DNA of 53,790 nucleotides, from assembly GCA_964504385.1 (NCBI GenBank), contig CAZDEF010000006.1:1-53790 (forward strand), in the 5' to 3' direction. How positions within the stretch are numbered: the first letter of the stretch is position 1; each line of letters starts with the position of its first letter. The notes beneath the pieces were generated by a model. The model was not told the origin of the DNA. It saw nothing but the letters and a program-made list of their open reading frames with translations, and searched no databases. Positions 39,746-48,025 of the stretch are shown here, piece by piece. Made by a program: the position numbers and the translations under genes. This DNA comes from Limiplasma sp964504385 (GTDB lineage: Bacteria; Bacillota; Clostridia; Christensenellales; Aristaeellaceae).

Positions 39746-41146
39746 TCAGGCTTCGCGCTGGGCGGTCTCCATCATTTCGGTCATCGTTCGCGGATCCAGT
39801 GCATCGCTGTCCACATCCATTCCACGCTGCGAAACCAGCTCGCGGATGGTTCGGCCTGTACGCCGCGCCTCCACAGCCATGTCGCAGGCCACCGCGTAGC
39901 CGGTCTGCGGGCACAGGGCTGTGGCCATGGAAGAAGTATGCTCCACCTGATAAAGGCTGCGTTCGCGATTGATCTGCAATCCGCGCACACAATGCTGCGT
40001 CAGTGTCTGCACGCCGTGGCACAGCTGCGTGCAGCCCTGATACAGGCTGTCAAACATAACCGGCTCAAATGCATTGAGCTCCAGCTGGCCCGCTTCGGCG
40101 GCCATCGTGACCGTCACATCAAAGCCGATCACACGGAAGGCGATCTGATTGACCACTTCCGGAATGACAGGATTCACCTTGCCCGGCATGATGGAGGATC
40201 CGTTCTGGCGTGCAGGCAGCACGAAATTGCCGAATCCCGCCTCAGGGCCGGAAGAAAGCAAGCGCAGGTCATTGCAAAGCTTGGAAAGCGTGACCGCGCA
40301 GCTCTTCAGCGCGGAAGAAAGCGCCACAAACGTGTCCGCATTGCAAGTGGCGTCCACACAGTCGGCGCTGCGAACAACGGGCAATCCCGTCACCTGCGCC
40401 AGCAGCGGCACCACGCGGCGCAGATAGGCCAGCGATGCATTCACGCCCGTGCCAATGGCCGTGCCGCCCAAGTTGATGCACAGCAGTTCCTTTCTTGCTG
40501 CGGCAATCCTCGCCCTTTCGCGGCGGATGCCCGCTTCATAAGCATCAAGCACCTGACTGACCCGCACAGGCACCGCGTCCTGCAGCTGTGTGCGGCCGAT
40601 CATCACCGCGTCGCCGAAATGCTCCGCACGCTCCCGAAAAGCAGCCATCAGCTCGTCCAGCGCATCCAGCAGCGGGCCAGCCGCGTCATACAGCGCCAGA
40701 CGAATGGCCGTGGGATATACGTCATTGGTGGACTGCGCACAGTTGACGTGATCGTTGGGATGCACCAGCGCATACTCTCCCATCTGGCCGCCCATCAGCT
40801 CGATGGCGCGGTTGGCGATGACTTCGTTGGCGTTCATGTTGGTAGACGTACCCGCGCCTCCTTGAATGGGATCAACAATAAACTGGTCGTGCAGCTTGCC
40901 ATCAGCGATCTCATCGCAGGCTCGGCAGATCGCCTGTGCGCGTTCGGCGGACAGTACGCCCGCCTCGCCGTTGGCCATGGCGCAGGCCCGTTTGATCTGC
41001 GCCAGACGGACGATCAGCGCTCCGGGCAATCTCTGCCCTGTAATGGGAAAGTTCTGCGCTGCGCGAAGGGAATGAATGCCATAGTACACGTTCGACGGTA
41101 TTTCCATCGCTCCGACCAGATCATGCTCCAAGCGAGTATTGCTCAT
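39746..41146 (-). CDS. aspA: Aspartate ammonia-lyase
   Basis: 466 residues of the fumarase/aspartase family. GGAGTSTNMNANEVIANRA, HPNDHVNCAQSTND, the catalytic-loop signature GSSIMPGKVNP and the substrate loop are intact. It converts aspartate to fumarate and ammonia. Fumarase class II is the main alternative; the GGAGTSTNMN, LHDQF and absence of a typical fumarase N-terminus favour aspartase. It is transcribed divergently from a LysR regulator with an operator-like inverted repeat covering its -35. Confidence 0.92.
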   Translation of the reverse strand: MSNTRLEHDLVGAMEIPSNVYYGIHSLRAAQNFPITGQRLPGALIVRLAQIKRACAMANGEAGVLSAERAQAICRACDEIADGKLHDQFIVDPIQGGAGTSTNMNANEVIANRAIELMGGQMGEYALVHPNDHVNCAQSTNDVYPTAIRLALYDAAGPLLDALDELMAAFRERAEHFGDAVMIGRTQLQDAVPVRVSQVLDAYEAGIRRERARIAAARKELLCINLGGTAIGTGVNASLAYLRRVVPLLAQVTGLPVVRSADCVDATCNADTFVALSSALKSCAVTLSKLCNDLRLLSSGPEAGFGNFVLPARQNGSSIMPGKVNPVIPEVVNQIAFRVIGFDVTVTMAAEAGQLELNAFEPVMFDSLYQGCTQLCHGVQTLTQHCVRGLQINRERSLYQVEHTSSMATALCPQTGYAVACDMAVEARRTGRTIRELVSQRGMDVDSDALDPRTMTEMMETAQREA

Positions 41147-41186
41147 TGTGAAATGTCATCCTTTCGTAAGTTCAAGGCTTGCATTC

Positions 41187-41215
41187 AGTATAAAGGCATG
41201 CTATATTATTTGCAA
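41187..41215 (-). promoter_or_regulatory. Promoter of aspA
   Basis: On minus, TTGCAA, 17 bases, TATACT, about 41 bases from the aspA ATG. The -35 lies at the edge of the inverted repeat at 41213-41249. Confidence 0.75.
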
Positions 41216-41249
41216 ATATCAATTATACAATTATACTTATTGATATTTG
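41213..41249. promoter_or_regulatory. LysR-type operator-like inverted repeat
   Basis: Perfect 11-base arms CAAATATCAAT and ATTGATATTTG separated by 15 bases, in the lysR-aspA intergenic region. The layout is typical of a LysR autoregulatory site affecting both divergent promoters. Confidence 0.75.
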
Positions 41250-41266
41250 TCTATGGAGGAAAGACC

Positions 41267-42202
41267 ATGCTGTTTCGAGAGATGAAATATGTGTACGAGG
41301 TTTACCGGCAGCGCAGCTTTTCCAAGGCGGCTGCCGCGCTGTTTATCGCCCAGCCGTCGCTCAGCCAAATGGTGAAGAAGGCGGAAGAACGCATTGGCGG
41401 GCCGATCTTCGACCGCTCCACCGTCCCGATCGCGCTGACGGAACTGGGGCGCGCCTATATTCAGGCAGCCACGGAGATCATGCGCATTGAAGAAAATTTC
41501 AGCCGGTATGTGAGCGATGCGGAACAGTGCCTGACCGGCGTGCTCACCCTTGGCGGCACGACGCTATTTACCTCCTATGTGCTGCCCCCGCTCATCTCCG
41601 CCTTCTCCGCACGTTATCCGGGCGTGGAGATCCGTATTTATGAGCAGCACACCAGCGTGCTCAAGTATTCCCTGCAGGACGGCACGCTGGATCTTGCCGT
41701 GGACAACAGCCCGCTGGATCCAACCATCTATGAAAACCATGTTTACCAGCAGGAACAGTTGATCTTGGCCGTTCCGCGCCAGCTGGTGCGCCACCCGGAC
41801 GTGCTGGCCTGTCAGGTGGACGCGCATGATGTGCGCACCCGCCTGAGCAGCGCCCCGCCCCTGCCGCTGGCGCTGCTGGCGCATCTGCCGTTCCTGCTGC
41901 TCAAGGAAGGCAACGATACCCGCATCCGTGCTGAAAAGCTGTGCATGCAGGCAGGGTTTCAGCCGCAGATCCGCCTGCAGCTGGATCAGCAGATCGCGGC
42001 CTACAATCTGGCTGCATACGGCTTGGGCGCTGCCTTTGTCAGCGATACGCTTGCCAAAAGCGTTCTACCGGATGAACGGCTGGTGTTTTTCCGGCTGGAC
42101 AGTCCGGAAGCGCGCCGTACTCTTTTTGTTTCCCACAAGCGGAGCCGGCTTCTCACCGCCCCCATGGCTGCTTTTCTGGAGATGATCAAGAAGCCATCAT
42201 AA
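41267..42202 (+). CDS. LysR-family transcriptional regulator
   Basis: 311 residues. N-terminal winged helix-turn-helix (YEVYRQRSFSKAAAALFIAQ, then PSLSQMVKKAEERIGGPIF, residues ~8-60) and C-terminal periplasmic-binding-like effector domain (~90-300). The start ATG follows GGAGGAAAG. The promoter shared region holds an inverted repeat with aspA. It would respond to a small ligand, possibly aspartate or a precursor handled by the downstream membrane/M20 genes; that is inference from position. Confidence 0.92.
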   Translation: MLFREMKYVYEVYRQRSFSKAAAALFIAQPSLSQMVKKAEERIGGPIFDRSTVPIALTELGRAYIQAATEIMRIEENFSRYVSDAEQCLTGVLTLGGTTLFTSYVLPPLISAFSARYPGVEIRIYEQHTSVLKYSLQDGTLDLAVDNSPLDPTIYENHVYQQEQLILAVPRQLVRHPDVLACQVDAHDVRTRLSSAPPLPLALLAHLPFLLLKEGNDTRIRAEKLCMQAGFQPQIRLQLDQQIAAYNLAAYGLGAAFVSDTLAKSVLPDERLVFFRLDSPEARRTLFVSHKRSRLLTAPMAAFLEMIKKPS

Positions 42203-42207
42203 ATCAC

Positions 42208-42236
42208 TTTACGAAACCTTCACAAAGGCTTACAAT
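42208..42236 (+). promoter_or_regulatory. Promoter of the DUF5058-M20 operon
   Basis: TTTACG, 17 bases, TACAAT, 46 bases before the DUF5058 gene. Moderate match. The operon may also be read through from lysR, since no terminator is visible between them. Confidence 0.55.
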
Positions 42237-42282
42237 AGAACCATCCCATTTATTTCATTCTTCGGAAGGAGCCTGAGAGCGT

Positions 42283-43008
42283 ATGAAACCCTTCAATGTC
42301 AACAGCGGCTTCCTCTACGGTGTAACCATTGTGGTCATTGTGTACGTACTGGCCCAGTCGCTGTTCTTCCTCATCCGTGCGGCGCGGCGCGCCAGAGCGC
42401 TGGGCATTGCGCCAAACACCCTGCGCAAGACCGTCATATCCAGCGCCCTGTTCTCCATCGCGCCCGCAGTAGCGATCCTGCTGGGCGTCATCACCCTGTC
42501 CAAATTCATGGGGCTCCCGCTGCCATGGCTGCGGCTGAGCATCCTCGGCGCGCTCACCTATGAGCTGCCCGCCGCCACCTCCACCGCAACGGCTATGAAG
42601 CTCAGCCTCAGCGAGACCATCACGGATCCCCGCGCCTTCAGCGCCATCGCATGGGTCATGACGCTGGGCATCATTCCGGGTATTTTCGTAGTCCTCTTTG
42701 GCCTGAAGAAGATCCAGAGCGGCATCGTTTCCCTCAAAACCAAGGATCCCAAATGGGGCGAGCTGTTCATGACGGGCATGTTTCTGGGCATGATCTCCGC
42801 CTTTGTCGGCATGTTGTTTGCCGATGTGCGGCTGGGGCTGCCGGGCTTCATTCCCCTCGTGGTAGCGCTCATCTCAGCGCTCATCATGGCCGTGGAAGGC
42901 GTGTTGATCAAGGTATGCAAGATCCACTGGCTGGAACAGTATGCCCTGCCCATCAGCATGCTGGGGGCTATGGCCGCATCCATCCCCGTGACCGCTCTGA
43001 TGGGCTGA
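42283..43008 (+). CDS. DUF5058 family membrane protein
   Basis: 241 residues with about six hydrophobic helices: an N-terminal one (10-32), then helices near 48-70, 78-95, 118-140, 162-180 and 188-235. The sequence around ALTYELPAATSTATAMKLS and SIAPAVAILLGVITLSKFMGLPLPWLR matches DUF5058 proteins, which are polytopic and typically followed by a second membrane protein and a peptidase, as here. Transport is a reasonable guess. AGGAGCC precedes the ATG. Confidence 0.75.
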   Translation: MKPFNVNSGFLYGVTIVVIVYVLAQSLFFLIRAARRARALGIAPNTLRKTVISSALFSIAPAVAILLGVITLSKFMGLPLPWLRLSILGALTYELPAATSTATAMKLSLSETITDPRAFSAIAWVMTLGIIPGIFVVLFGLKKIQSGIVSLKTKDPKWGELFMTGMFLGMISAFVGMLFADVRLGLPGFIPLVVALISALIMAVEGVLIKVCKIHWLEQYALPISMLGAMAASIPVTALMG

Positions 43009-43027
43009 CGATAAGGAGGCAGCAAGC

Positions 43028-43681
43028 ATGAAAGATTATAACGAATCCGTCCACTTCTACGGCCGCATCTGGGTGGCGCTGGGCATCGTGCTGATGCTGA
43101 TGGTTCCCGTTGCCATCTGCGTGTACTACAACGCATGGCCCCAATTCCAGCATGTGTTCAAAGGTTTGCTGGGCGTTGCACCCATTTTCTGGACGGTTGG
43201 CATCATCGAGGTCTTTACCTACGCGCCCATGCTGGGCACCGGCGGCACCTACCTGGGCTTCATCACCGGCAATCTGACCAGCCTGAAGGTACCCGCTGCG
43301 CTCAACGCCATGCAGGCGGCCAATGTGGAACCGACCTCCGAGGAGGGGGAAGTCATCTCCACCATTGCGATCGCCTCCTCCGCCATCACCACCACGCTGG
43401 TCATCGCGCTGGGCGTGCTGATGTTGGGCTATCTGCAGCCCATTCTGGAATCGCCCGTTCTCACCCCCGCGTTCGACAACATTCTGCCTGCACTGTTCGG
43501 CGGGCTGGGCGTTGTGTACATTTCCAAGAACTGGAAGATCGCCATTGCACCGCTGCTGTTCATGGTCGTGCTGTTTCTGGCGGTACCGTCGCTGGCCAGC
43601 TCGGTAGGCGTATTGGTGCCGGTGGGCGCGCTGGTCGCCATTGGCGCGGCTCGGCTGATGTACAAGCGCGGAATGATGTAA
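43028..43681 (+). CDS. Polytopic membrane protein, partner of DUF5058
   Basis: 217 residues, about six membrane helices. GGTYLGFITGNLTSLKVPAA, and a long glycine-rich segment with EGEVISTIAIASSAITTTLVI, suggest a channel-like or carrier fold. No named family recognised. It starts 19 bases after the DUF5058 gene, with AAGGAGGCA before the ATG, and ends 13 bases before the M20 gene. The two proteins look like the two subunits of one transporter. Confidence 0.65.
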   Translation: MKDYNESVHFYGRIWVALGIVLMLMVPVAICVYYNAWPQFQHVFKGLLGVAPIFWTVGIIEVFTYAPMLGTGGTYLGFITGNLTSLKVPAALNAMQAANVEPTSEEGEVISTIAIASSAITTTLVIALGVLMLGYLQPILESPVLTPAFDNILPALFGGLGVVYISKNWKIAIAPLLFMVVLFLAVPSLASSVGVLVPVGALVAIGAARLMYKRGMM

Positions 43682-43694
43682 AGGAGGAATCGCT

Positions 43695-45119
43695 GTGCTG
43701 ATCGTATGGATCCTTCTCGTTTTTCTGGCCGTACTGGTCATTCGCGGCCTGATGTTCACCCCCAAGGCGGAACCGCAGGTCGATTCCGCGCCGGAAACCT
43801 TTGACGAAGCAAAGGCAATTTCGCATCTGCAATCCCTCATTCGCTGCAAAACCGTTTCCTATCGCGACAAATCGCTGGAGGATGAAAGCGCCTTTTCGGA
43901 GTTGGAAGCTCTCCTGCCGAAGCTCTACCCCCATGTGAATGAAGCCTGCGCTTTCTGCAAGCCCGGGCCGCGCAGCCTGCTGTTCCGCTGGCAGGGAAAA
44001 AGCGCAGCCAAGCCCGGCGTGCTCATGGCGCACTACGATGTGGTGCCCGTGGACGAAGCCGGTTGGGACAAACCTGCCTTTGAAGGTTTGATCGAGGACG
44101 GCATGTTATGGGGCCGCGGCACGCTGGACACCAAGGGCACCTTTGCCGGCATTCTGGAGGCCGTTGACAATCTGATTGCCGAAGGCTTCGTACCCGCCAA
44201 CGACCTGTATCTCGCCTTTGCCGGCGACGAGGAGATCAGCGGCAACGGCGCGCCCACCATTGTGCGCTGGTTCCAGCAACAGGGCATCACCCCCGCCTTT
44301 GTGCTGGACGAAGGCGGCGCCGTGGTGCAGAACGCTTTCCCCGGTGTGGCAACTCCCTGTGCGGTCGTAGGCACCGGTGAAAAAGGCCCGATGGACGTTC
44401 GCCTTGTTCTGGACGGTGCCGGCGGCCATTCCTCCACGCCTCCGCCCCACAGCCCGGTGGGCGAGCTGGCGCAGGCCGTTACCCGTATAGAGGATCATCC
44501 TTTCCCCTTCACGCTCACCCCGCCTGCGGCGCAGATGTTCGATGCGCTGGGCCGCCGTTCCACCTTGCCCTACCGCATTCTTTTCGCCAATCTCTGGTGC
44601 TTCAAGCCGGTGCTGAATCTGGTGTGCCGCAAAAGCGGCGGCGAGCTCAACGCGCTGGTGCGCACCACCGTAGCCTTCACCCAGATGCAGGGCGGCGCAG
44701 CCTCCAACGTGCTGCCGCCCCATGCATGGGTAGGCGCAAACCTGCGGCTGATCGGCAGTGAAACCGTGGAATCCGCCAAGGCTTATCTGGAAAAGGTGAT
44801 CGCCAATGACCGAATCAAGGTGGAGGTGGTGCACGGCATGAACCCCTCTCGCATTTCCCGCACGGATGACGAGCCCTTCCAGCGCCTTTCCAACGCCATC
44901 CGCGGCACATGGACAGACGCAGCTGTCTCCCCCTATCTGATGCTGGCCTGTTCCGACAGCCGCCACTACGGTGCGATCAGTGATCATGTATACCGTTTTT
45001 CCGCCATGGCGCTGAGCAAAGAGGAACGCGGTATGATCCATGCCAACAACGAACGCATCCCCCTCCAAACCTTCGCCACCACCGTCGCCTTCTATCAGCG
45101 CCTGATCCGGATGTGCTGA
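43695..45119 (+). CDS. M20-family metallopeptidase, membrane-tethered
   Basis: 474 residues. A single N-terminal hydrophobic helix (2-20) would anchor it. The di-zinc site is recognisable: HYDVVPVDEAGW (first His), GRGTLDTKG (bridging Asp), DEEISGNGAP (catalytic Glu), with a dimerisation domain inserted (~200-320). The HYDVVPV and GRGTLD pattern is closest to carboxypeptidase S/PM20D1-type enzymes that hydrolyse N-acyl amino acids or dipeptides. GTG start after AAGGAGG. Linked with the two membrane proteins and aspA, it may release an amino acid from a peptide or conjugate. Confidence 0.85.
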   Translation: MLIVWILLVFLAVLVIRGLMFTPKAEPQVDSAPETFDEAKAISHLQSLIRCKTVSYRDKSLEDESAFSELEALLPKLYPHVNEACAFCKPGPRSLLFRWQGKSAAKPGVLMAHYDVVPVDEAGWDKPAFEGLIEDGMLWGRGTLDTKGTFAGILEAVDNLIAEGFVPANDLYLAFAGDEEISGNGAPTIVRWFQQQGITPAFVLDEGGAVVQNAFPGVATPCAVVGTGEKGPMDVRLVLDGAGGHSSTPPPHSPVGELAQAVTRIEDHPFPFTLTPPAAQMFDALGRRSTLPYRILFANLWCFKPVLNLVCRKSGGELNALVRTTVAFTQMQGGAASNVLPPHAWVGANLRLIGSETVESAKAYLEKVIANDRIKVEVVHGMNPSRISRTDDEPFQRLSNAIRGTWTDAAVSPYLMLACSDSRHYGAISDHVYRFSAMALSKEERGMIHANNERIPLQTFATTVAFYQRLIRMC

Positions 45120-45171
45120 TTCTTAACGGTTTTTCCCCAGTATATCCGCTGCATTGACAAAAAACGCTGTG

Positions 45172-45209
45172 CCCCGCCCCACTGATCCTTGCCGATCAGT
45201 GGGGTGGGG
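45172..45209. terminator. Strong GC hairpin after the M20 gene
   Basis: CCCCGCCCCACTGATC pairs with GATCAGTGGGGTGGGG (16 bp, one G-U, 6-nt loop). The plus strand lacks a T run; the minus strand has TTTTTT a few bases further on, so its direction is unclear. Confidence 0.55.
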
Positions 45210-45534
45210 TGTATCGGAGGAAAAGTGAGACTGCGGGACGCTTTTTGTATCATTTCAGTATGAAGTATAGGGCTCTATTTCATTTGTATAGATCACAAAA
45301 GACTTTTCCGTTCTTGGCCCTGCTGCCGTTGCAAAGCTGAACTTTCCCAAAAGTACGAACAGTAGAAAAAGTCCCTGAGTAGGCTCGAAGTGTATCTGGA
45401 TGCTGTATTATCTACGAAAGCGCCCGATGACTCAATGTCTCGGTTTCAACTGTATGTTTTAGGCGAAAACAGTCTATTTCTTGCTGGAACACTTCGCCAT
45501 TAACGCCCGTTATCTGAATCGGCATCGATCAAAC
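45210..45534. other. Gene-poor stretch, no supported feature
   Basis: 325 bases, AT-richer than the rest of the window. I see no reading frame, ribosome site or clear hairpin. It probably contains decayed sequence flanking the ADP-ribosylglycohydrolase remnant. Confidence 0.5.
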
Positions 45535-45874
45535 TTAACACTTACGGGTTAGTAAATATGAGCAATAGTCGGCATAAATCCCGAGTGGTCTTTCATCAAG
45601 ATAATCCAGGGCCTTTTGCTTGAGTTCTTCAGGCACGCCGTGATAGACCTCCGCCACACCACCTGTAATGGCAGCAAGTGTTATCACTGTCGCCATCAAC
45701 GGAGATCGCATTACGAATGGTGTCTTCAAAGCTGGTGGGTTCAAAAAATACCTTTAGTGCCTGTGGAACCGTATTCTGAGAGGTTTCGTTAAACTTGTAG
45801 GTGGCTCGGATCTCTTCTAAAGTGATGTTCATGGGATAGTACTCCCGATCGATAACAGCCAAGATTTCTGCCAT
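45535..45874 (-). pseudogene. ADP-ribosylglycohydrolase remnant, frameshifted
   Basis: The C-terminal part of an ADP-ribosylglycohydrolase is split between two frames. The first (MAEILAVIDREYYPMN... TVPQALKVFFEPTSFEDTIR ... DGDSDN) breaks at ~45681, where one inserted A turns GAT-ACA into GAT-AAC-A; the second frame continues TLAAITGGVAEVYHG ... LDYLDERPLGIYADY. In intact family members GGDSDT(I/L)AAITG is one motif holding metal-binding Asp residues. The N-terminal ~150 residues are missing. Such enzymes remove ADP-ribose from proteins; this copy is dead. Confidence 0.8.
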
Positions 45875-45883
45875 AGAATATAA

Positions 45884-45979
45884 CTATGTTATGCTGCAGC
45901 CCTGCTGCCCTGTATGCAGCATAGCTCCACGAGTTTCTTCTGGATCAATGTATTCCGCCCGTTCTTCATACGCGGTCAT
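45884..45979 (-). CDS. Possible 31-residue reading frame
   Basis: ATG at 45979 follows GAGGTGG and an extended -10 element (TGT-TATAAT, 46015-46023 minus). It begins MTAYEERAEYIDPEETRGAM and stops at TAG 45884, just before the ADP-ribosylglycohydrolase remnant. It may be a truncated gene or an intact small one. I do not recognise it. Confidence 0.3.
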   Translation of the reverse strand: MTAYEERAEYIDPEETRGAMLHTGQQGCSIT

Positions 45980-46023
45980 CTAACCACCTCAGTCGCATAT
46001 GTTTTACCTTCCACATTATAACA

Positions 46024-46531
46024 CAGTATGCCAACAGAATACAGATTTTCCAGTTCTACTGTCTTTTAGGGATTTCAAAAGACAAATGACACAATATAAT
46101 CATGAAAAAGAAAACTGGCAAATCTGTTTGGGCAAAGCCTATCGATGCTACCATCCTATTTTTCATGTTTTCACAGAAAGAGAGCGAACTGTAGTCTGGT
46201 AGACACAAAGGAAAAGGATCACAGGATTGGCAGACCGCAGTCAGCGAAGAACAGTTTCTCCCGCAAGCACCATTCCGCATTTACCTCAGAACAAACGAAG
46301 GTACGTGGCTGCCAAGGATGTGGGGGACTCAGCGGCTCGACATTGTACAATCATCTAAGAATGGTAGGATATCCTGTGTTAGAATGTCCATGAGGCTTGT
46401 GCTCCTTCCGTTTTGTTTTTTTCTTGCAACTTAACTATAACAGTTTGTTGCTCAGGCTGTACTCTTTTTTGTGGTCTGTGTCCAAGATATTGGAGCTCTA
46501 CACTCGTCAGCCCGCACATTCAAAGTTTGAT
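46024..46531. other. Intergenic stretch with decayed sequence
   Basis: 508 bases without a convincing gene. A frame near 46206-46390 contains GRPQSAKNSFSRKHHSAF and SGSTLYNHLRMVGYP, loosely like the DNA-binding tail of serine recombinases, but it lacks a start and catalytic domain. I do not call it. Confidence 0.4.
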
Positions 46532-46559
46532 TTGATTTTTTCAAAAACGCAGTTATAAT
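46532..46559 (+). promoter_or_regulatory. Promoter upstream of the MATE gene
   Basis: TTGATT, 16 bases, TATAAT. Transcription would begin near 46566, immediately before a terminator-like hairpin. Confidence 0.75.
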
Positions 46560-46568
46560 AGTTGGTGG

Positions 46569-46620
46569 AACGTATAATGCGAAAGCCGGTTCCGGCGGAC
46601 GCATTATACGTTTTTTATTT
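46569..46620 (+). terminator. Terminator between promoter and MATE gene
   Basis: AACGTATAATGCG pairs perfectly with CGCATTATACGTT (13 bp); the loop contains a second stem GCCGG-TT-CCGGC; a T-rich tail follows to 46620. It lies right after the predicted start site and 24 bases before the MATE ATG. Confidence 0.85.
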
Positions 46621-46643
46621 TGCTGATCAAAGGTGAAAACGCT

Positions 46644-47027
46644 ATGGAAGCTCACACGGAAACCCGCAAAAATGCATTGATCACCGGCCCCATCTACAAA
46701 CCCCTGTTCCGCTTTATGCTGCCCGTCATGCTGGCATCACTGCTGCAAGCGATGTACGGCGCTGTCGACCTGATCGTGATCGGGTGTTTTGAATCTCCGC
46801 AAGTCGTTCAGAGCGCCACGGCTGCCGTTGGCACGGGCAGCATGATCATGACGCTGCTGACCCATGTGATTTCCGGCCTTACGATGGGAGCTACCGTCAC
46901 GCTCGGCACGCACATTGGTGCAAAGGATCGTGACGGCGCAAGCCGGGCCGTCGGTTCCACCATCTGTATTTTTTCTCTTTTCACGCTGCTTATGACCGTG
47001 ATTCTGTACGCCTTTGTCCCCGGATGA
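46644..47027 (+). pseudogene. MATE efflux transporter, N-terminal part of a split gene
   Basis: 127 residues: helices 1-4 of a MATE-family transporter (ITGPIYKPLFRFMLPVMLASLLQAMYGAVDLIVIG, in pieces under family alignment, then GATVTLGTHIGAKDRDGASRAVG). The frame ends FVPG-stop, whereas intact proteins continue directly into the MNAP segment that opens the next frame. Together the two frames make ~460 residues, the length of one MATE protein, so a small deletion at ~47024 has split the gene. ATGA overlap could allow restart. The ribosome site (AAAGGTG) is weak. Confidence 0.75.
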
Positions 47028-48025
47028 ACGCACCGTCCATAGAGCTGACAGTCAGCTATCTGCGCATCTGCGCAGTGGGCATTATGTTCATCACGGCGTA
47101 CAACGCTATCAGCGGACTGCTGCGCGGAATCGGCAATGCCAAACTGCCGCTGATTTTTGTTTCGATTGCCTGTATCACCAACATTGTGCTGGATCTGCTG
47201 ACTGTCTGCGTGTTCCATATGGGGGTAGTTGGCGTGGCGCTGGCAACCATTGCTGCCCAAGCCGTCAGCGTTACTCTGTCCCTGCTTACGCTGCGCCGCA
47301 TCGAATTGCCCTTTGCCATCAGCCGTGCTATGCTCCGTCCTTGGAAAAGTGAAACCAGACGGATCCTGTCCGCTGGGATCCCCCTTGCCCTGCAGGATTT
47401 TCTGACAAATCTTTCCTTTGTCGTCATCAACGCCGTAGCCAACCGTTTGGGGCCAGACGCCGCTTTATGGCCCGCCATTGCGGCCGGCTATTCTGTGGAC
47501 AACAAACTGACCACCTTCATGATGATCCCGCCCGTCGCGTTCCTGCAGTCCATGTCCGTCTTTGTAGCGCAGAACAGTGGCGCCAACCAGCCGGAACGTA
47601 TTCGCAAAGGTTTCCGATATATGGCTGCCACTGCACTGTGCGCCGGTGCAGCATTAGCGCTGCTGTGCGTATTCGCGGGCCGATGGATGGCGGGGCTTTT
47701 CACTACTGATGAAGCTACCATCCGTTATGCTGCTGATTATCTGCGCGGTTTCTCCGTGGATATGCTCATCGGCTGTCTGCTGCTGATGATGCTGGGCTAT
47801 TTCAACGGCAGCGGGCATTCCGGCTTCGTCATGCTACAGGGGCTGATCGGTGGATTCGCCGTGCGCATTCCAGTCGTGCTGATGATCTCGCAGCAGGAAA
47901 GCGCCGGTTTGATGCAGCTGGGGCTTGGATGCGCTACGGCTTCCTATGCGTCGCTGTTCTTATGCATCGCTTTCTATCTTTGGATGGGGAAAAAGACTGC
48001 GCAGCGGCAGCACCAGCTTTCATAA
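47024..48025 (+). pseudogene. MATE efflux transporter, C-terminal part of a split gene
   Basis: 333 residues, the remaining helices: MNAPSIELTVSYLRIC, GIGNAKLPLIFVSIACITNI, GIPLALQDFLTNLSFVVINA, and SMSVFVAQNSGANQPERIRKG in the second half. MATE proteins export cationic drugs or metabolites using Na+ or H+. In one chain these helices would follow the N-terminal part. Alone they lack the first bundle and cannot be a normal carrier. The stop overlaps the convergent TIM-barrel gene by 6 bases. Confidence 0.75.

Noticed and set aside
39617..41266. Upstream extension of the LysR frame
   Set aside because: Antisense to aspA; the ATG at 41267 has the ribosome site and the HTH begins right after it.
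45999..46202. 67-codon plus-strand frame
   Set aside because: No ribosome site and unlike-protein composition in the decayed region.
46145..46393. Frame with GRPQSAKNS and SGSTLYNHL resembling a recombinase tail
   Set aside because: No start, no catalytic domain, similarity too weak to call.
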